From assembly GCF_029783845.1 (NCBI RefSeq), contig NZ_LWID01000001.1, positions 1,992,501-2,056,500 on the forward strand: a DNA stretch of 64,000 nt, given 5' to 3'. The notes beneath the pieces are model-generated. The model saw nothing but the letters and a program-made list of their open reading frames with translations, did not search any database and was not told the DNA's origin. This DNA is from Volucribacter amazonae (GTDB lineage: Bacteria; Pseudomonadota; Gammaproteobacteria; Enterobacterales; Pasteurellaceae). Below are positions 33,014-41,260 of the stretch, piece after piece (within the stretch, counting starts at the first letter, position 1; each line of letters starts with the position of its first letter). Position numbers and translations under genes: made by a program.

Positions 33014-33796
33014 TTATCCACCAAACATTATTGCAGTTAATACGAAATCTAGTCCTAATACAGCTAATGACGCTTTTACTACCGTATTAGTAGTTGCTTT
33101 ACTAATCCCCTCTGAAGTAGGTATGCAATCATAACCGTTAAATAAGGCAATCCAAACCACCACAATGGCAAAACAAAAACTTTTGATTAAGCCATTGAAT
33201 ATATCGGTACTCCAACTGACAGAATTTTGCATAACAGACCAAAAACTTCCAGCATCAACTCCTTTCCAATCAACCCCCACTAACGAACCGCCCCAAATAC
33301 CAACGGCAATAAAAATAATAGATAAGATTGGCATACTGATTAAGCCTGCCCAAAAGCGAGGAGAAATGATACGGCGTAAGGGATCAACTGCCATCATTTC
33401 TAAGCTAGAAAGTTGTTCTGTGGCTTTCATTAAGCCGATTTCGGCAGTCAATGCTGAACCTGCACGTCCTGCAAATAAAAGCGCGGTAACCACAGGGCCT
33501 AATTCTCGTAATAACGAAAGTGCCACTAATTGTCCTAAGCTAGTTTCGGCAGAAAAATCCACTAACACTACATAGCCTTGTAATCCCAATACCATACCGA
33601 TAAATAAACCTGAAAGTAAAATAATCAGCAGGGATTGCACACCTAAAACATAGAGCTGTTTAATGATAAGGGGGAAATGCTTCTTAAATTGTGGTTTACC
33701 AATTAAAGCACCTACCAACATAAATCCTGCACGCCCTAAAGATCGACAAAAATTAATTGCCCCTCGTCCTAATTGGCTAATAAGATCGATAATCAT
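33014..33796 (-). CDS. mlaE: ABC transporter permease MlaE
   Basis: The 260-residue permease of the MlaE/YrbE family has five to six hydrophobic segments. The conserved loop ELGPVVTALLFAGRAGSALTAEIGLMKATEQLSSLEMM is present (quoted in part). It moves phospholipids in the Mla pathway with MlaF, MlaB and MlaD. Its start overlaps the mlaF stop by 4 bp. Its stop abuts a repeat element. Confidence 0.95.
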   Translation of the reverse strand: MIIDLISQLGRGAINFCRSLGRAGFMLVGALIGKPQFKKHFPLIIKQLYVLGVQSLLIILLSGLFIGMVLGLQGYVVLVDFSAETSLGQLVALSLLRELGPVVTALLFAGRAGSALTAEIGLMKATEQLSSLEMMAVDPLRRIISPRFWAGLISMPILSIIFIAVGIWGGSLVGVDWKGVDAGSFWSVMQNSVSWSTDIFNGLIKSFCFAIVVVWIALFNGYDCIPTSEGISKATTNTVVKASLAVLGLDFVLTAIMFGG

Positions 33797-34602
33797 ACAA
33801 ATAATTCCTCTATATAGTCGGGGGCAGGGTAATTAAATTGTACTGGCCCATCGGCTTCGCCTCGTAGGAATTGTAAAACCTGAGGATCTTGGCTTTGGCG
33901 TAATTGTTCTGCTGTGCCTTCGGCAATAATTTGTTTATTTGCCACAATATAAGCGTAATCAGCGATACTCAGCACTTCATTGACATCGTGAGATACCACA
34001 ATAGAAGTAAGCTGTAAGGCTTGATTTAATCGCTTAATTAAGCTGACAATCACCCCCATACTAATAGGATCTTGCCCAGTAAAAGGTTCATCAAACATCA
34101 TTAAATCAGGATCGAGTGCAATGGCGCGCGCAAGGGCAACTCGTCGCGCCATACCGCCAGATAATTCAGCGGGCATTAAATCCTTTGCACCACGCAATCC
34201 TACCGCTTGTAATTTCATTAACACGATTTTGCGAATCAATGATTCGGGTAATTGGGTATGTTCACGCAAAGGAAAAGCCACATTATCAAAGGTTGATATA
34301 TCGGTAAATAATGCGCCTGATTGAAATAGCATCCCCATACGTTTTCTTAATTCATATAAAGCATGATTGGATAACTGACAAATATTTACCCCATCAAAGA
34401 ATATTTGCCCCGCTTGTGGGCTGAGCTGTCCGCCAATTAACTTTAATAAAGTGGTTTTACCAATACCAGAAGGCCCCATGATGGCAGTAATTTTGCCTTT
34501 GGGGACATTGAGGTTTAGGTTCTGATAAATGGTTCTTTCACCTCGTTTAAAGGTTAAATTTTTTACTTCTATCAGATTTTCACTTGTTTGATTCATTTCC
34601 AT
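33793..34602 (-). CDS. mlaF: ABC transporter ATPase MlaF
   Basis: This 269-residue ABC ATPase has Walker A GPSGIGKTTLL, Q-loop LFQSGALFTD, signature LSGGMARRVALARA, Walker B LMMFDEPFTGQD and H-loop VVSHDVNEV. It heads the mlaFEDCB-ibaG-murA operon, which keeps outer-membrane lipid asymmetry. The start is uncertain: ATG 34602 or 34596 fit the E. coli N-terminus, and a longer frame to 34632 adds residues without family support. Confidence 0.94.
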   Translation of the reverse strand: MEMNQTSENLIEVKNLTFKRGERTIYQNLNLNVPKGKITAIMGPSGIGKTTLLKLIGGQLSPQAGQIFFDGVNICQLSNHALYELRKRMGMLFQSGALFTDISTFDNVAFPLREHTQLPESLIRKIVLMKLQAVGLRGAKDLMPAELSGGMARRVALARAIALDPDLMMFDEPFTGQDPISMGVIVSLIKRLNQALQLTSIVVSHDVNEVLSIADYAYIVANKQIIAEGTAEQLRQSQDPQVLQFLRGEADGPVQFNYPAPDYIEELFV

Positions 34603-34954
34603 AAGGGTTAATTCAGTATAAATAATATACAAGATAATGTTTTATTCAGGGTGCATATTCTATGAAAACGTTACACAAGTCAAATTTAAGCGGAAAATTT
34701 ACCGCTTTTTTACCGCACTTTGCATTAAATAAATTGAGGTGTATTGTTAATCAAATGTAACAAAATGGATGAAATTGATATGAATCAATAAGGAATTCAC
34801 TAATTATTTAGAGTTATTTTTGATTTATGTTAAAAAATGTGATCAATATAATATTTTTGCTGTTTTTTATCCCTACTTTTAGTAGTAAAATAGGCACCGT
34901 TGAATTTATTTGCATAATGATTAATAACTTTGAGCATTATGCAGAAGTTTCAAA

Positions 34955-34980
34955 TTAACTTTAACGTGTTTTAAAGTTAA
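34955..34980. promoter_or_regulatory. Perfect inverted repeat upstream of cydA
   Basis: TTAACTTTAA and TTAAAGTTAA are exact 10-bp arms around CGTGTT, about 70 bp before cydA. GTTAA-type repeats are compatible with ArcA boxes, which commonly control cyd operons, but the match is loose. The rest of the 450-bp mlaF-cydA spacer holds an uptake signal near 34711 and A/T-rich DNA without a gene. Confidence 0.45.
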
Positions 34981-35049
34981 ATATCCTATGGGGTGATTAC
35001 ATTGTAATCATAATTATCAGCTTATAGCATGTACAAAAGGGGTTGAGAG

Positions 35050-36600
35050 ATGTTAGACGTAGTTGAACTCTCGAGATTGCAGTTTGCATTAACTGCACTA
35101 TATCACTTCTTATTTGTACCATTAACATTAGGGCTATCTTTTATTCTTGTTATTATGGAAACCCTATATGTTGTTACAAATAAAGTGGTATATAAAGACA
35201 TGACCAAATTCTGGGGCAAGTTATTTGCGATTAACTTTGCTTTAGGGGTAACCACTGGGGTAACGATGGAATTCCAGTTTGGTACTAACTGGTCATATTA
35301 TTCTCACTATGTGGGTGATATTTTTGGTGCACCACTGGCGGTTGAAGCTCTATTAGCTTTTTTCTTGGAATCTACTTTCTTCGGTCTTTTCTTATTCGGC
35401 TGGGATCGTTTATCCAAACGCCAACACTTATTAGCTACTTATTGTGTGGCATTCGGTTCTAATTTATCAGCGATGTGGATTTTGGTGGCAAATGGTTGGA
35501 TGCAACACCCAGTGGCATCAGAATTTAATTTTGAAACCATGCGAATGGAAATGACTAGCTTTATGGATCTTTGGTTAAACCATACAGCACAAGCAAAATT
35601 CTTGCATACCTTATCAGCGGGTTATGTTTCAGCGTCTATTTTTGTGTTAGCCATTAGTGCATATTATATTTTAAAAGGACGTGATCTTGGCTTTGCTAAA
35701 CGTTCATTTTCGGTGGCTGCAACCTTTGGTATTATCTCAATTTTTTCCGTATTAATTATGGGTGATGAATCGGGTTATGATATTGGTAAAGCGCAACCAG
35801 TGAAATTAGCGGCAATGGAAGGGGAATTTCATACTCAACCAGCCCCAGCTAATTGGAATATGATTATCGTGCCAGATCAGGCAGAAATGCGTAACACTTT
35901 TGAGTTGCAAATTCCTTATATGGCAGGGATCATTGCGACACGTTCTTTAGATAAAGAAATTACAGGGTTAGCGGAATTACGCCAACAAAATGAACAACGT
36001 GTACGTAATGGTATTGTTGCTTATGATCTATTAGAAAAATTACGTGCAGGTCAAACTGATGAACAAACCAAAGCACAATTTAGTGCAGTTTCTAAAGATC
36101 TTGGTTTTGGTTTATTGTTAAAACGTTATACCGATAATGTGGTTGATGCCACTGAAACGCAAATTAAACAAGCAGCGGCAGATACGATTCCAAATGTCGG
36201 CCCAACTTTCTGGTCATTCCGAGTGATGATGGCAGCGGGTGGTTTATTACTTCTAGTTATTATTGTTGCTTGTGTGAAAAACTTACGTAATACCGTAAGT
36301 AAGCACCCATTATTCTTAAAAGCATTATTGTGGTCTTTACCATTACCATGGATTGCTATTGAGAGTGGGTGGTTCTTAGCAGAATATGGTCGTCAACCTT
36401 GGGCGATTTATGAAGTTTTACCTGTCGGCGTAGCAAACTCAGCCTTAACTGAGGGCGACTTATGGTTCTCTATTGGCTTGCTATGTGGACTTTATACCTT
36501 GTTCTTAGTAGTTGAAATGTATTTAATGTTCAAATACGGTAGATTGGGACCGAGTTCATTGAAAACAGGTCGCTATCATTTTGAACAATCAGCGAAATAA
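35050..36600 (+). CDS. cydA: Cytochrome bd ubiquinol oxidase subunit I
   Basis: The 516-residue integral membrane subunit carries the b-type haem ligands: His19 in LTALYHFLFVPLTLG, the second His in LHTLSAGYVSASIF, and Met in GDESGYDIGKAQPVKLAAMEGEF. A periplasmic Q-loop follows, including the GRQPWAIYEVLP segment nearer the C-terminus. With CydB and CydX it reduces O2 with high affinity while oxidising quinol. It is the first gene of cydABX-ybgE; GTTGAGAG precedes the ATG. Confidence 0.97.
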   Translation: MLDVVELSRLQFALTALYHFLFVPLTLGLSFILVIMETLYVVTNKVVYKDMTKFWGKLFAINFALGVTTGVTMEFQFGTNWSYYSHYVGDIFGAPLAVEALLAFFLESTFFGLFLFGWDRLSKRQHLLATYCVAFGSNLSAMWILVANGWMQHPVASEFNFETMRMEMTSFMDLWLNHTAQAKFLHTLSAGYVSASIFVLAISAYYILKGRDLGFAKRSFSVAATFGIISIFSVLIMGDESGYDIGKAQPVKLAAMEGEFHTQPAPANWNMIIVPDQAEMRNTFELQIPYMAGIIATRSLDKEITGLAELRQQNEQRVRNGIVAYDLLEKLRAGQTDEQTKAQFSAVSKDLGFGLLLKRYTDNVVDATETQIKQAAADTIPNVGPTFWSFRVMMAAGGLLLLVIIVACVKNLRNTVSKHPLFLKALLWSLPLPWIAIESGWFLAEYGRQPWAIYEVLPVGVANSALTEGDLWFSIGLLCGLYTLFLVVEMYLMFKYGRLGPSSLKTGRYHFEQSAK

Positions 36601-36614
36601 GCAGGAGCCTAATC

Positions 36615-37751
36615 ATGATTGACTACGAAATTTTACGTTTTATTTGGTGGGTGCTTGTTGGTGTGTTGTTACTTGGTTTTGCCGTAACAGACGGATTTGA
36701 CATGGGCGTATTAAACTTATTACCATTTGCAGGTAAAAAAGAAGTAGAAAGACGCATTATGATCAACTCAATCGCCCCACATTGGGACGGTAACCAAGTA
36801 TGGTTACTGACAGCAGGTGGTGCAATGTTTGCCGCTTGGCCAACTGTGTATGCTGCATCATTCTCTGGTTTTTATATTGCCATGATTTTAGTGTTAGCGG
36901 CGTTATTCTTTCGCCCAGTAGGGTTTGAATATCGTGCTAAAATTGATAATCCATTATGGCGTAAGGCTTGGGATTGGGGCTTATTTATCGGTGGTTTTGT
37001 GCCTTCATTAGTCTTTGGTGTGGCATTTGGTAATTTATTACAAGGTGTACCTTTTGAATTTAATGAATTGTTACAAGTGAAATACACTGGTAGTTTCTTT
37101 GCCTTATTAAATCCATTCGCTTTATTATGTGGTTTGGTTAGTGCCGCGATGTTGACAACCCATGGTGCTGCTTGGTTACAAATGAAAACCAAAGCGGAAT
37201 TACACGATAGAGCAAGAGCGATCACGCAAGTGGGGGCTTTAGTAACCTTAATTACTTTTGCTTTAGCAGGGGTATGGTTATTCTTCAAAGATGGTTTTGT
37301 GGTAACCAGTGTGATTGATACCAATGGACCTTCAAGTATTTTAAACAAAGAGGTAGTGATCGAAACAGGTGCTTGGTTTAATAACTATAAAGCTGCGCCA
37401 GTATTGTGGATCTTCCCTGTTTTAGTGGCAGTTGGTGCGTTATTGAATATCTGGGCATCTAAAGCAGATCGTTCTGGTTTTGCTTTCTTCTTCTCTGCAT
37501 TAACCATGTTAGGGGTAATTTTCACTGCGGGAGTAGCGATGTTCCCATTTGTGATGCCGTCAATTACCCACCCAAGTATGAGTTTATTGATGTGGGATGC
37601 GACTTCAAGTAAATTAACGCTAACCTTAATGTTAGGTTTTGCTTTAGTTTTTGTGGTCATTCTCTTGTCTTATACTATTTGGGCATACTACAAAATGTTT
37701 GGACGTCTTGATAAAGAGTTCATTGAAGAAAATAAACATTCATTATACTAA
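36615..37751 (+). CDS. cydB: Cytochrome bd ubiquinol oxidase subunit II
   Basis: The 378-residue membrane subunit has about eight helices. Family blocks include FIWWVLVGVLLLGFAVTDGFDMG, NSIAPHWDGNQVWLLTAGGAMFAAWP, and HPSMSLLMWDATSSKLTL (some quoted in part). It supports the haem-bearing CydA. It lies 14 bp after cydA with AGGAGCC before the ATG. Confidence 0.97.
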   Translation: MIDYEILRFIWWVLVGVLLLGFAVTDGFDMGVLNLLPFAGKKEVERRIMINSIAPHWDGNQVWLLTAGGAMFAAWPTVYAASFSGFYIAMILVLAALFFRPVGFEYRAKIDNPLWRKAWDWGLFIGGFVPSLVFGVAFGNLLQGVPFEFNELLQVKYTGSFFALLNPFALLCGLVSAAMLTTHGAAWLQMKTKAELHDRARAITQVGALVTLITFALAGVWLFFKDGFVVTSVIDTNGPSSILNKEVVIETGAWFNNYKAAPVLWIFPVLVAVGALLNIWASKADRSGFAFFFSALTMLGVIFTAGVAMFPFVMPSITHPSMSLLMWDATSSKLTLTLMLGFALVFVVILLSYTIWAYYKMFGRLDKEFIEENKHSLY

Positions 37752-37763
37752 GGAGAATAACTT

Positions 37764-37874
37764 ATGTTTTATGTGATTTGGGTATTGGGTGTTTTACTTG
37801 CGATTATGTTATCTGTTGTGATCAATCTCAGTATTGAAAAAACAGGTCGCTTTGATGAGCATGACAATGATTAA
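37764..37874 (+). CDS. cydX: Cytochrome bd small subunit CydX
   Basis: This 36-residue single-span protein (MFYVIWVLGVLLAIMLSVV...) lies 12 bp after cydB with an AGGAG site 8 bases before the ATG. The N-terminal aromatic pair, W-x-LG-x-LLA and the Glu after the helix match CydX, which stabilises the oxidase. It is easily missed because of its size. Its end overlaps the ybgE start. Confidence 0.92.
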   Translation: MFYVIWVLGVLLAIMLSVVINLSIEKTGRFDEHDND

Positions 37875-38151
37875 TTTTCTTTATCAATTAACGAATAAGG
37901 GTTCATGGCGAACCCTTTCTTTTCTATTAGCCATCGCTTTAACGCTTTGTTTCTTTTTTAATATCCAGCAGTTTGCCAGTCAATTACGCACAGTAAACCC
38001 CATCATCGTGTTAGTGATTTTATGGTCAGTGGTCATAAATTGGATTCATGGTATTGGTTTTGAAATTTGTTTAGCCTTATGGCGAGTGGTTTTTTTACCA
38101 ATAATAGGGTTAATTGTTGGAACTCTGGCTTTAGTTTATGGTCTATTTTGA
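37861..38151 (+). CDS. ybgE: Cyd operon protein YbgE
   Basis: This is a small membrane protein of about 96 residues with three hydrophobic segments (LSFLLAIALTLCFFF, IVLVILWSVVINWIHGIGFE, FLPIIGLIVGTLALVYGLF). The IHGIGF motif and its location after cydX identify YbgE. Its role is unknown. Start candidates are ATG 37861 (overlapping the cydX end) and ATG 37867. An in-frame start at 37834 lies inside cydX and is unlikely. Confidence 0.88.
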   Translation: MTMINFLYQLTNKGSWRTLSFLLAIALTLCFFFNIQQFASQLRTVNPIIVLVILWSVVINWIHGIGFEICLALWRVVFLPIIGLIVGTLALVYGLF

Positions 38152-38163
38152 TTGTCGTGGTTT

Positions 38164-38242
38164 TATAGCCGTTCCACTTTAAATGGCGTGCTTTAAATTG
38201 AAATGACTATAAGTTGGAATGACGATAAATTGAAACGACTAT
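38164..38242. repeat. Minimal MITE-like repeat plus extra end, after ybgE
   Basis: A 48-bp miniature (38164-38211) consists of little more than the two arms: TATAGCCGTTCCACTTTAAA, then TTTAAATTGAAATGACTATA. A third arm-like copy AAATTGAAACGACTATT follows at 38227-38242 and runs into the terminator hairpin. Confidence 0.7.
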
Positions 38243-38278
38243 TTTGCGACTAAGTCCTGTATAGTCGCAAATTTTTTT
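38243..38278 (+). terminator. Terminator of cydABX-ybgE built on repeat-end sequence
   Basis: TTTGCGACTA (38243-38252) pairs with TAGTCGCAAA (38262-38271) across a 9-base loop, followed by seven T. The stem carries CGACTA/TAGTCG, the end motif of the adjacent MITE-like repeats. Confidence 0.88.
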
Positions 38279-38388
38279 ATGGTTTGCCCTATTAGGGACT
38301 TGTTTATTAATCATACTCTCATTACAATACGCCGAAATTAGCCAAGGAATATTGGTTGGCAAAAGGTAAAGAGTTAAGTGGTAAGCTG

Positions 38389-38787
38389 ATGTTTGAATTT
38401 CCTCTACGTATTTATTATGAAGATACTGATGCTGGTGGCGTGGTGTATCACGCTCGCTATTTGCACTTTTTTGAGCGAGCAAGAACCGAATATTTAAGGG
38501 CGTTGGGGTTTACACAACAGCCCTTATTGGCGGAACAAAAACAGGCATTTGTCGTACGCAAAATGGAAATTGACTTTTATTTTCCAGCAAAGTTAGATGA
38601 ACAACTTAAGGTTCAGACTAAAATTGTTGCGGTAAAGGGAAGTAGTATATTGTTTGAACAACAACTGTTGCGTGATCAAGTGAAACTTTGTGCCGCAACC
38701 AGTAAAATAGCTTATGTTGATTTAATCAAAATGAAGCCAATCGCCATACCCATGGAAATTAAGGCAAAATTAATTCAATATCTTTAG
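38389..38787 (+). CDS. ybgC: Acyl-CoA thioesterase YbgC (tol-pal associated)
   Basis: The 132-residue hot-dog-fold thioesterase has FPLRIYYEDTDAGGVVYHARYLHFFERARTEYLR (quoted in part), where the DTDAGGVVYH block holds the catalytic Asp. It hydrolyses acyl-CoA esters. ATG 38389 is used; the longer frame begins with a TTG codon. It is the first gene of the tol-pal cluster, ending 30 bp before tolQ. Confidence 0.93.
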   Translation: MFEFPLRIYYEDTDAGGVVYHARYLHFFERARTEYLRALGFTQQPLLAEQKQAFVVRKMEIDFYFPAKLDEQLKVQTKIVAVKGSSILFEQQLLRDQVKLCAATSKIAYVDLIKMKPIAIPMEIKAKLIQYL

Positions 38788-38816
38788 ATTTTTAATTACA
38801 CATTATGGAGCAGTTA

Positions 38817-39512
38817 ATGGCGACAGAGTTAAATTTTTTAGAATTATTTTTGGCAGCAAGTATTGTTGTACAAATTGTTATTGTTATTTTAATTCTTTTC
38901 TCGGTAATTTCTTGGGCGATTATTATTCAGCGTGGGCGTATTTTAAGTAAAGCCCTAAAAGAATCACAGCAGTTTGAAGATCGTTTCTGGTCAGGGGAAG
39001 ACCTCAATCGTTTATATGACGGCTTATCTAATCGCCGTGAAGTTTTAACAGGTAGTGAACAAATATTCTATGTAGGATTCAAAGAGTTTTCTCGCTTAAA
39101 ACAAGCCAATACACAAAACCCAGAAGCCATTATTCAAGGGAGTTCAAGAGCAATGAATTTAGCCATGAACCGAGAAATAGAAAATGTGGAAAGCAATATT
39201 CCGTTTCTTGCTACGGTGGCTTCTATTAGTCCTTACATTGGTTTATTTGGAACAGTTTGGGGAATTATGCACGCCTTTATGGCATTAAGTGGTGCAAAAC
39301 AAGCTACTTTACAAATGGTCGCTCCCGGGATTGCTGAAGCACTTATTGCTACGGCGATAGGCTTATTTGCCGCAATTCCTGCGGTAATGGCATATAATCG
39401 TTTAAGTTTACGAGTGAATAAACTTGAACAACATTATGAAAACTTTATTGATGAGTTTACCACTATCTTGCATCGTCAAGTGTTTACGACTCGTCAACAT
39501 TCAGAAAAATAA
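38817..39512 (+). CDS. tolQ: Tol-Pal energiser subunit TolQ
   Basis: This 231-residue ExbB/TolQ/MotA-family proton channel subunit has three membrane segments: the first at ~15-38 and the pair around VPFLATVASISPYIGLFGTVWGIMHAFMAL-like and GIAEALIATAIGLFAAIPAVMAYN sequences (the former begins IPFLA here). ATG 38817 has GGAG 7 bases upstream; the ATG at 38805 lacks one. With TolR it powers TolA during constriction. Confidence 0.95.
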   Translation: MATELNFLELFLAASIVVQIVIVILILFSVISWAIIIQRGRILSKALKESQQFEDRFWSGEDLNRLYDGLSNRREVLTGSEQIFYVGFKEFSRLKQANTQNPEAIIQGSSRAMNLAMNREIENVESNIPFLATVASISPYIGLFGTVWGIMHAFMALSGAKQATLQMVAPGIAEALIATAIGLFAAIPAVMAYNRLSLRVNKLEQHYENFIDEFTTILHRQVFTTRQHSEK

Positions 39513-39523
39513 TTAAATTTTTG

Positions 39524-39567
39524 ACCGCACTTTTCGCTAAAAATAGCCTTTTAGCATAAAGTGCGGT
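39524..39567. repeat. Inverted uptake-signal pair between tolQ and tolR
   Basis: ACCGCACTT (39524-39532) and AAGTGCGGT (39559-39567) face each other, with further pairing of GCTAAAAA/TTTTTAGC-like loop sequence and a T-run just after. The hairpin may partly terminate or process the tol transcript between tolQ and tolR. Confidence 0.75.
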
Positions 39568-39598
39568 GGTTTTTTAACAAGTTTTAAGAAGGTAAAAA

Positions 39599-40021
39599 AT
39601 GTCGCAACGTCGTCAGCGTCGAGAGATAAAATCTGAAATTAATATTGTTCCTTTTCTTGATGTATTATTGGTTTTATTACTTATTTTTATGGCAACAGCG
39701 CCCGTTATCAGCCAAAGTGTTGAAGTTGAATTACCTGATTCAGTGGACAGTAAAACAGTGTCTAATGAAGATAAAACACCTGTTATTTTAGAGGTTGCAG
39801 GTGCGGGGCAATATACGTTATTGATTGGCGGAGAACGTAACGAAAATTTAACTGAAGAAAATGTGGTGCAAATGGCAAAAGAAGTCTTTGACAAAGATAA
39901 CGGTACTACATTCCTAGTAGGCGGGGCAAAAGATATTGCTTATGAAGAAGTGATTAAAGCAATTAATTTATTTCACTTAGCAGGAATAAAACAAGTAGGT
40001 TTAATGACTAACCCCATTTAA
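39599..40021 (+). CDS. tolR: Tol-Pal subunit TolR
   Basis: The 140-residue ExbD/TolR-family protein has one N-terminal membrane helix containing the proton-carrying Asp (INIVPFLDVLLVLLLIFMATAP) and a periplasmic domain ending in HLAGIKQVGLMTNP. AAGAAGG precedes the ATG. It lies 86 bp after tolQ, the gap being filled by an uptake-signal hairpin. Confidence 0.95.
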   Translation: MSQRRQRREIKSEINIVPFLDVLLVLLLIFMATAPVISQSVEVELPDSVDSKTVSNEDKTPVILEVAGAGQYTLLIGGERNENLTEENVVQMAKEVFDKDNGTTFLVGGAKDIAYEEVIKAINLFHLAGIKQVGLMTNPI

Positions 40022-40045
40022 AACAAGCCAATAATAGGATTAACT

Positions 40046-41215
40046 GTGCAAAGTAAGCAACAAAATAAATTTAAAAGTGCGGTGTTTATTTCCGTTATTT
40101 TGCATCTTGTGTTGTTTGGATTGCTGATTTTAGGCTCATTAGCAACTAAAGTCGCCATAATGGGCGGTGGTGAAGGTGATGATGAAGTAATAGGGGCTGT
40201 TATGGTGGATACTGGTTCAGCGGCACAAGAATGGGGACGAATCCAGCAACAAAAAAAAGGTCAACAGCAACAAGCTATGACCGAAAATGTGGTGGATATT
40301 ACTCAAGAACAAAAGCAACAAGCACTTGAACAACAACGTTTGCAAGAACAACAAAAAGCAGAGCAACAACGTTTAGCAGAGCAACGCTTGCAACAACAAA
40401 AAGTGGAATTGCAAAAACAGCAAGAGCGAGAACGTCAACAACAATTAGCAGAACAACAAAGAATACAACAAGAAAAAGCTCAGCAAGAAAAATTACAACA
40501 GCAACAATTAGCTGAACAGGCAAGGTTAAAAGCGGAGGCTGAAGCAAAAGCTAAGGCACAAGCAGAAGCTAAAGCTAAAGCGGATGCCGAGGCGAAAGCA
40601 AAAGCCCAAGCAGAGGAAAAAGCTAAAGCGGAGGCTGAGGCGAAAGCTAAGGCACAAGCAGAGGCAAAAGCCAAAGCGGAGGCTGAGGCGAAAGCAAAAG
40701 CTCAGGCAGAGGCGAAAGCCAAAGCGGAGGCTGAGGCGAAAGCGAAAGCCCAAGCAGAGGCGAAAGCAAAAGCTCAGGCAGAGGCAAAAGCTAAAGCACA
40801 AGCACAGCGTAAAGCACAACAAGCTGCTTTAGATGATTTCTTAACTGGGGGCGAAATTGGTGGTGGTAGTGCTAATGTGGGGGGTAGTAGCAATCGACAA
40901 GGTTCTTCTGGTTCTGGAGCAGGTTTAGGCAGTGGTAATGGTGGTAAAACAGGGGATCAATATGCTGGTGTGATTAAACGCGAGATCCAGCGTAGATTTC
41001 TAAAAGATCCAAGTTTTGCCGGAAAAGTATGCAGTATCAGGTTGTATTTAGAACGTGATGGCACAATTAGCAATTATCAGCGAATTTCTGGTCCAGATGA
41101 TATTTGTGCTGCAGCAATGAGTGCGGTGGCGAGAATGAAGAAAGTGCCAGCTGCACCTTCTGATGAGATTTATAGCCGTTATAAATCGCCGATTATTGAT
41201 TTTGATCTTAAATAA
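40046..41215 (+). CDS. tolA: Tol-Pal bridging protein TolA
   Basis: This 389-residue protein has an N-terminal membrane anchor (FKSAVFISVILHLVLFGLLILGSL with the SHLH-like motif). A very long Gln/Ala/Lys/Glu helix follows (~75-260), ending in many KAKAEAEAKAKAQ repeats (40510-40810). The C-terminal domain (~290-389, YAGVIKREIQRRF..., CSIRLYLERDGTI) binds TolB/Pal. GTG is the start, with AGGAT 5 bases upstream. An uptake signal overlaps codons 9-12. Confidence 0.94.
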   Translation: MQSKQQNKFKSAVFISVILHLVLFGLLILGSLATKVAIMGGGEGDDEVIGAVMVDTGSAAQEWGRIQQQKKGQQQQAMTENVVDITQEQKQQALEQQRLQEQQKAEQQRLAEQRLQQQKVELQKQQERERQQQLAEQQRIQQEKAQQEKLQQQQLAEQARLKAEAEAKAKAQAEAKAKADAEAKAKAQAEEKAKAEAEAKAKAQAEAKAKAEAEAKAKAQAEAKAKAEAEAKAKAQAEAKAKAQAEAKAKAQAQRKAQQAALDDFLTGGEIGGGSANVGGSSNRQGSSGSGAGLGSGNGGKTGDQYAGVIKREIQRRFLKDPSFAGKVCSIRLYLERDGTISNYQRISGPDDICAAAMSAVARMKKVPAAPSDEIYSRYKSPIIDFDLK

Positions 41216-41260
41216 TTATTTGTTATATTGTGGTAAATAAAACCAATTTAGGTGGTAGGA

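Noticed and set aside
40299..40832. Minus-strand and frame-shifted long frames in tolA
   Set aside because: They are shadows of the Ala/Lys/Glu-rich TolA repeat region.
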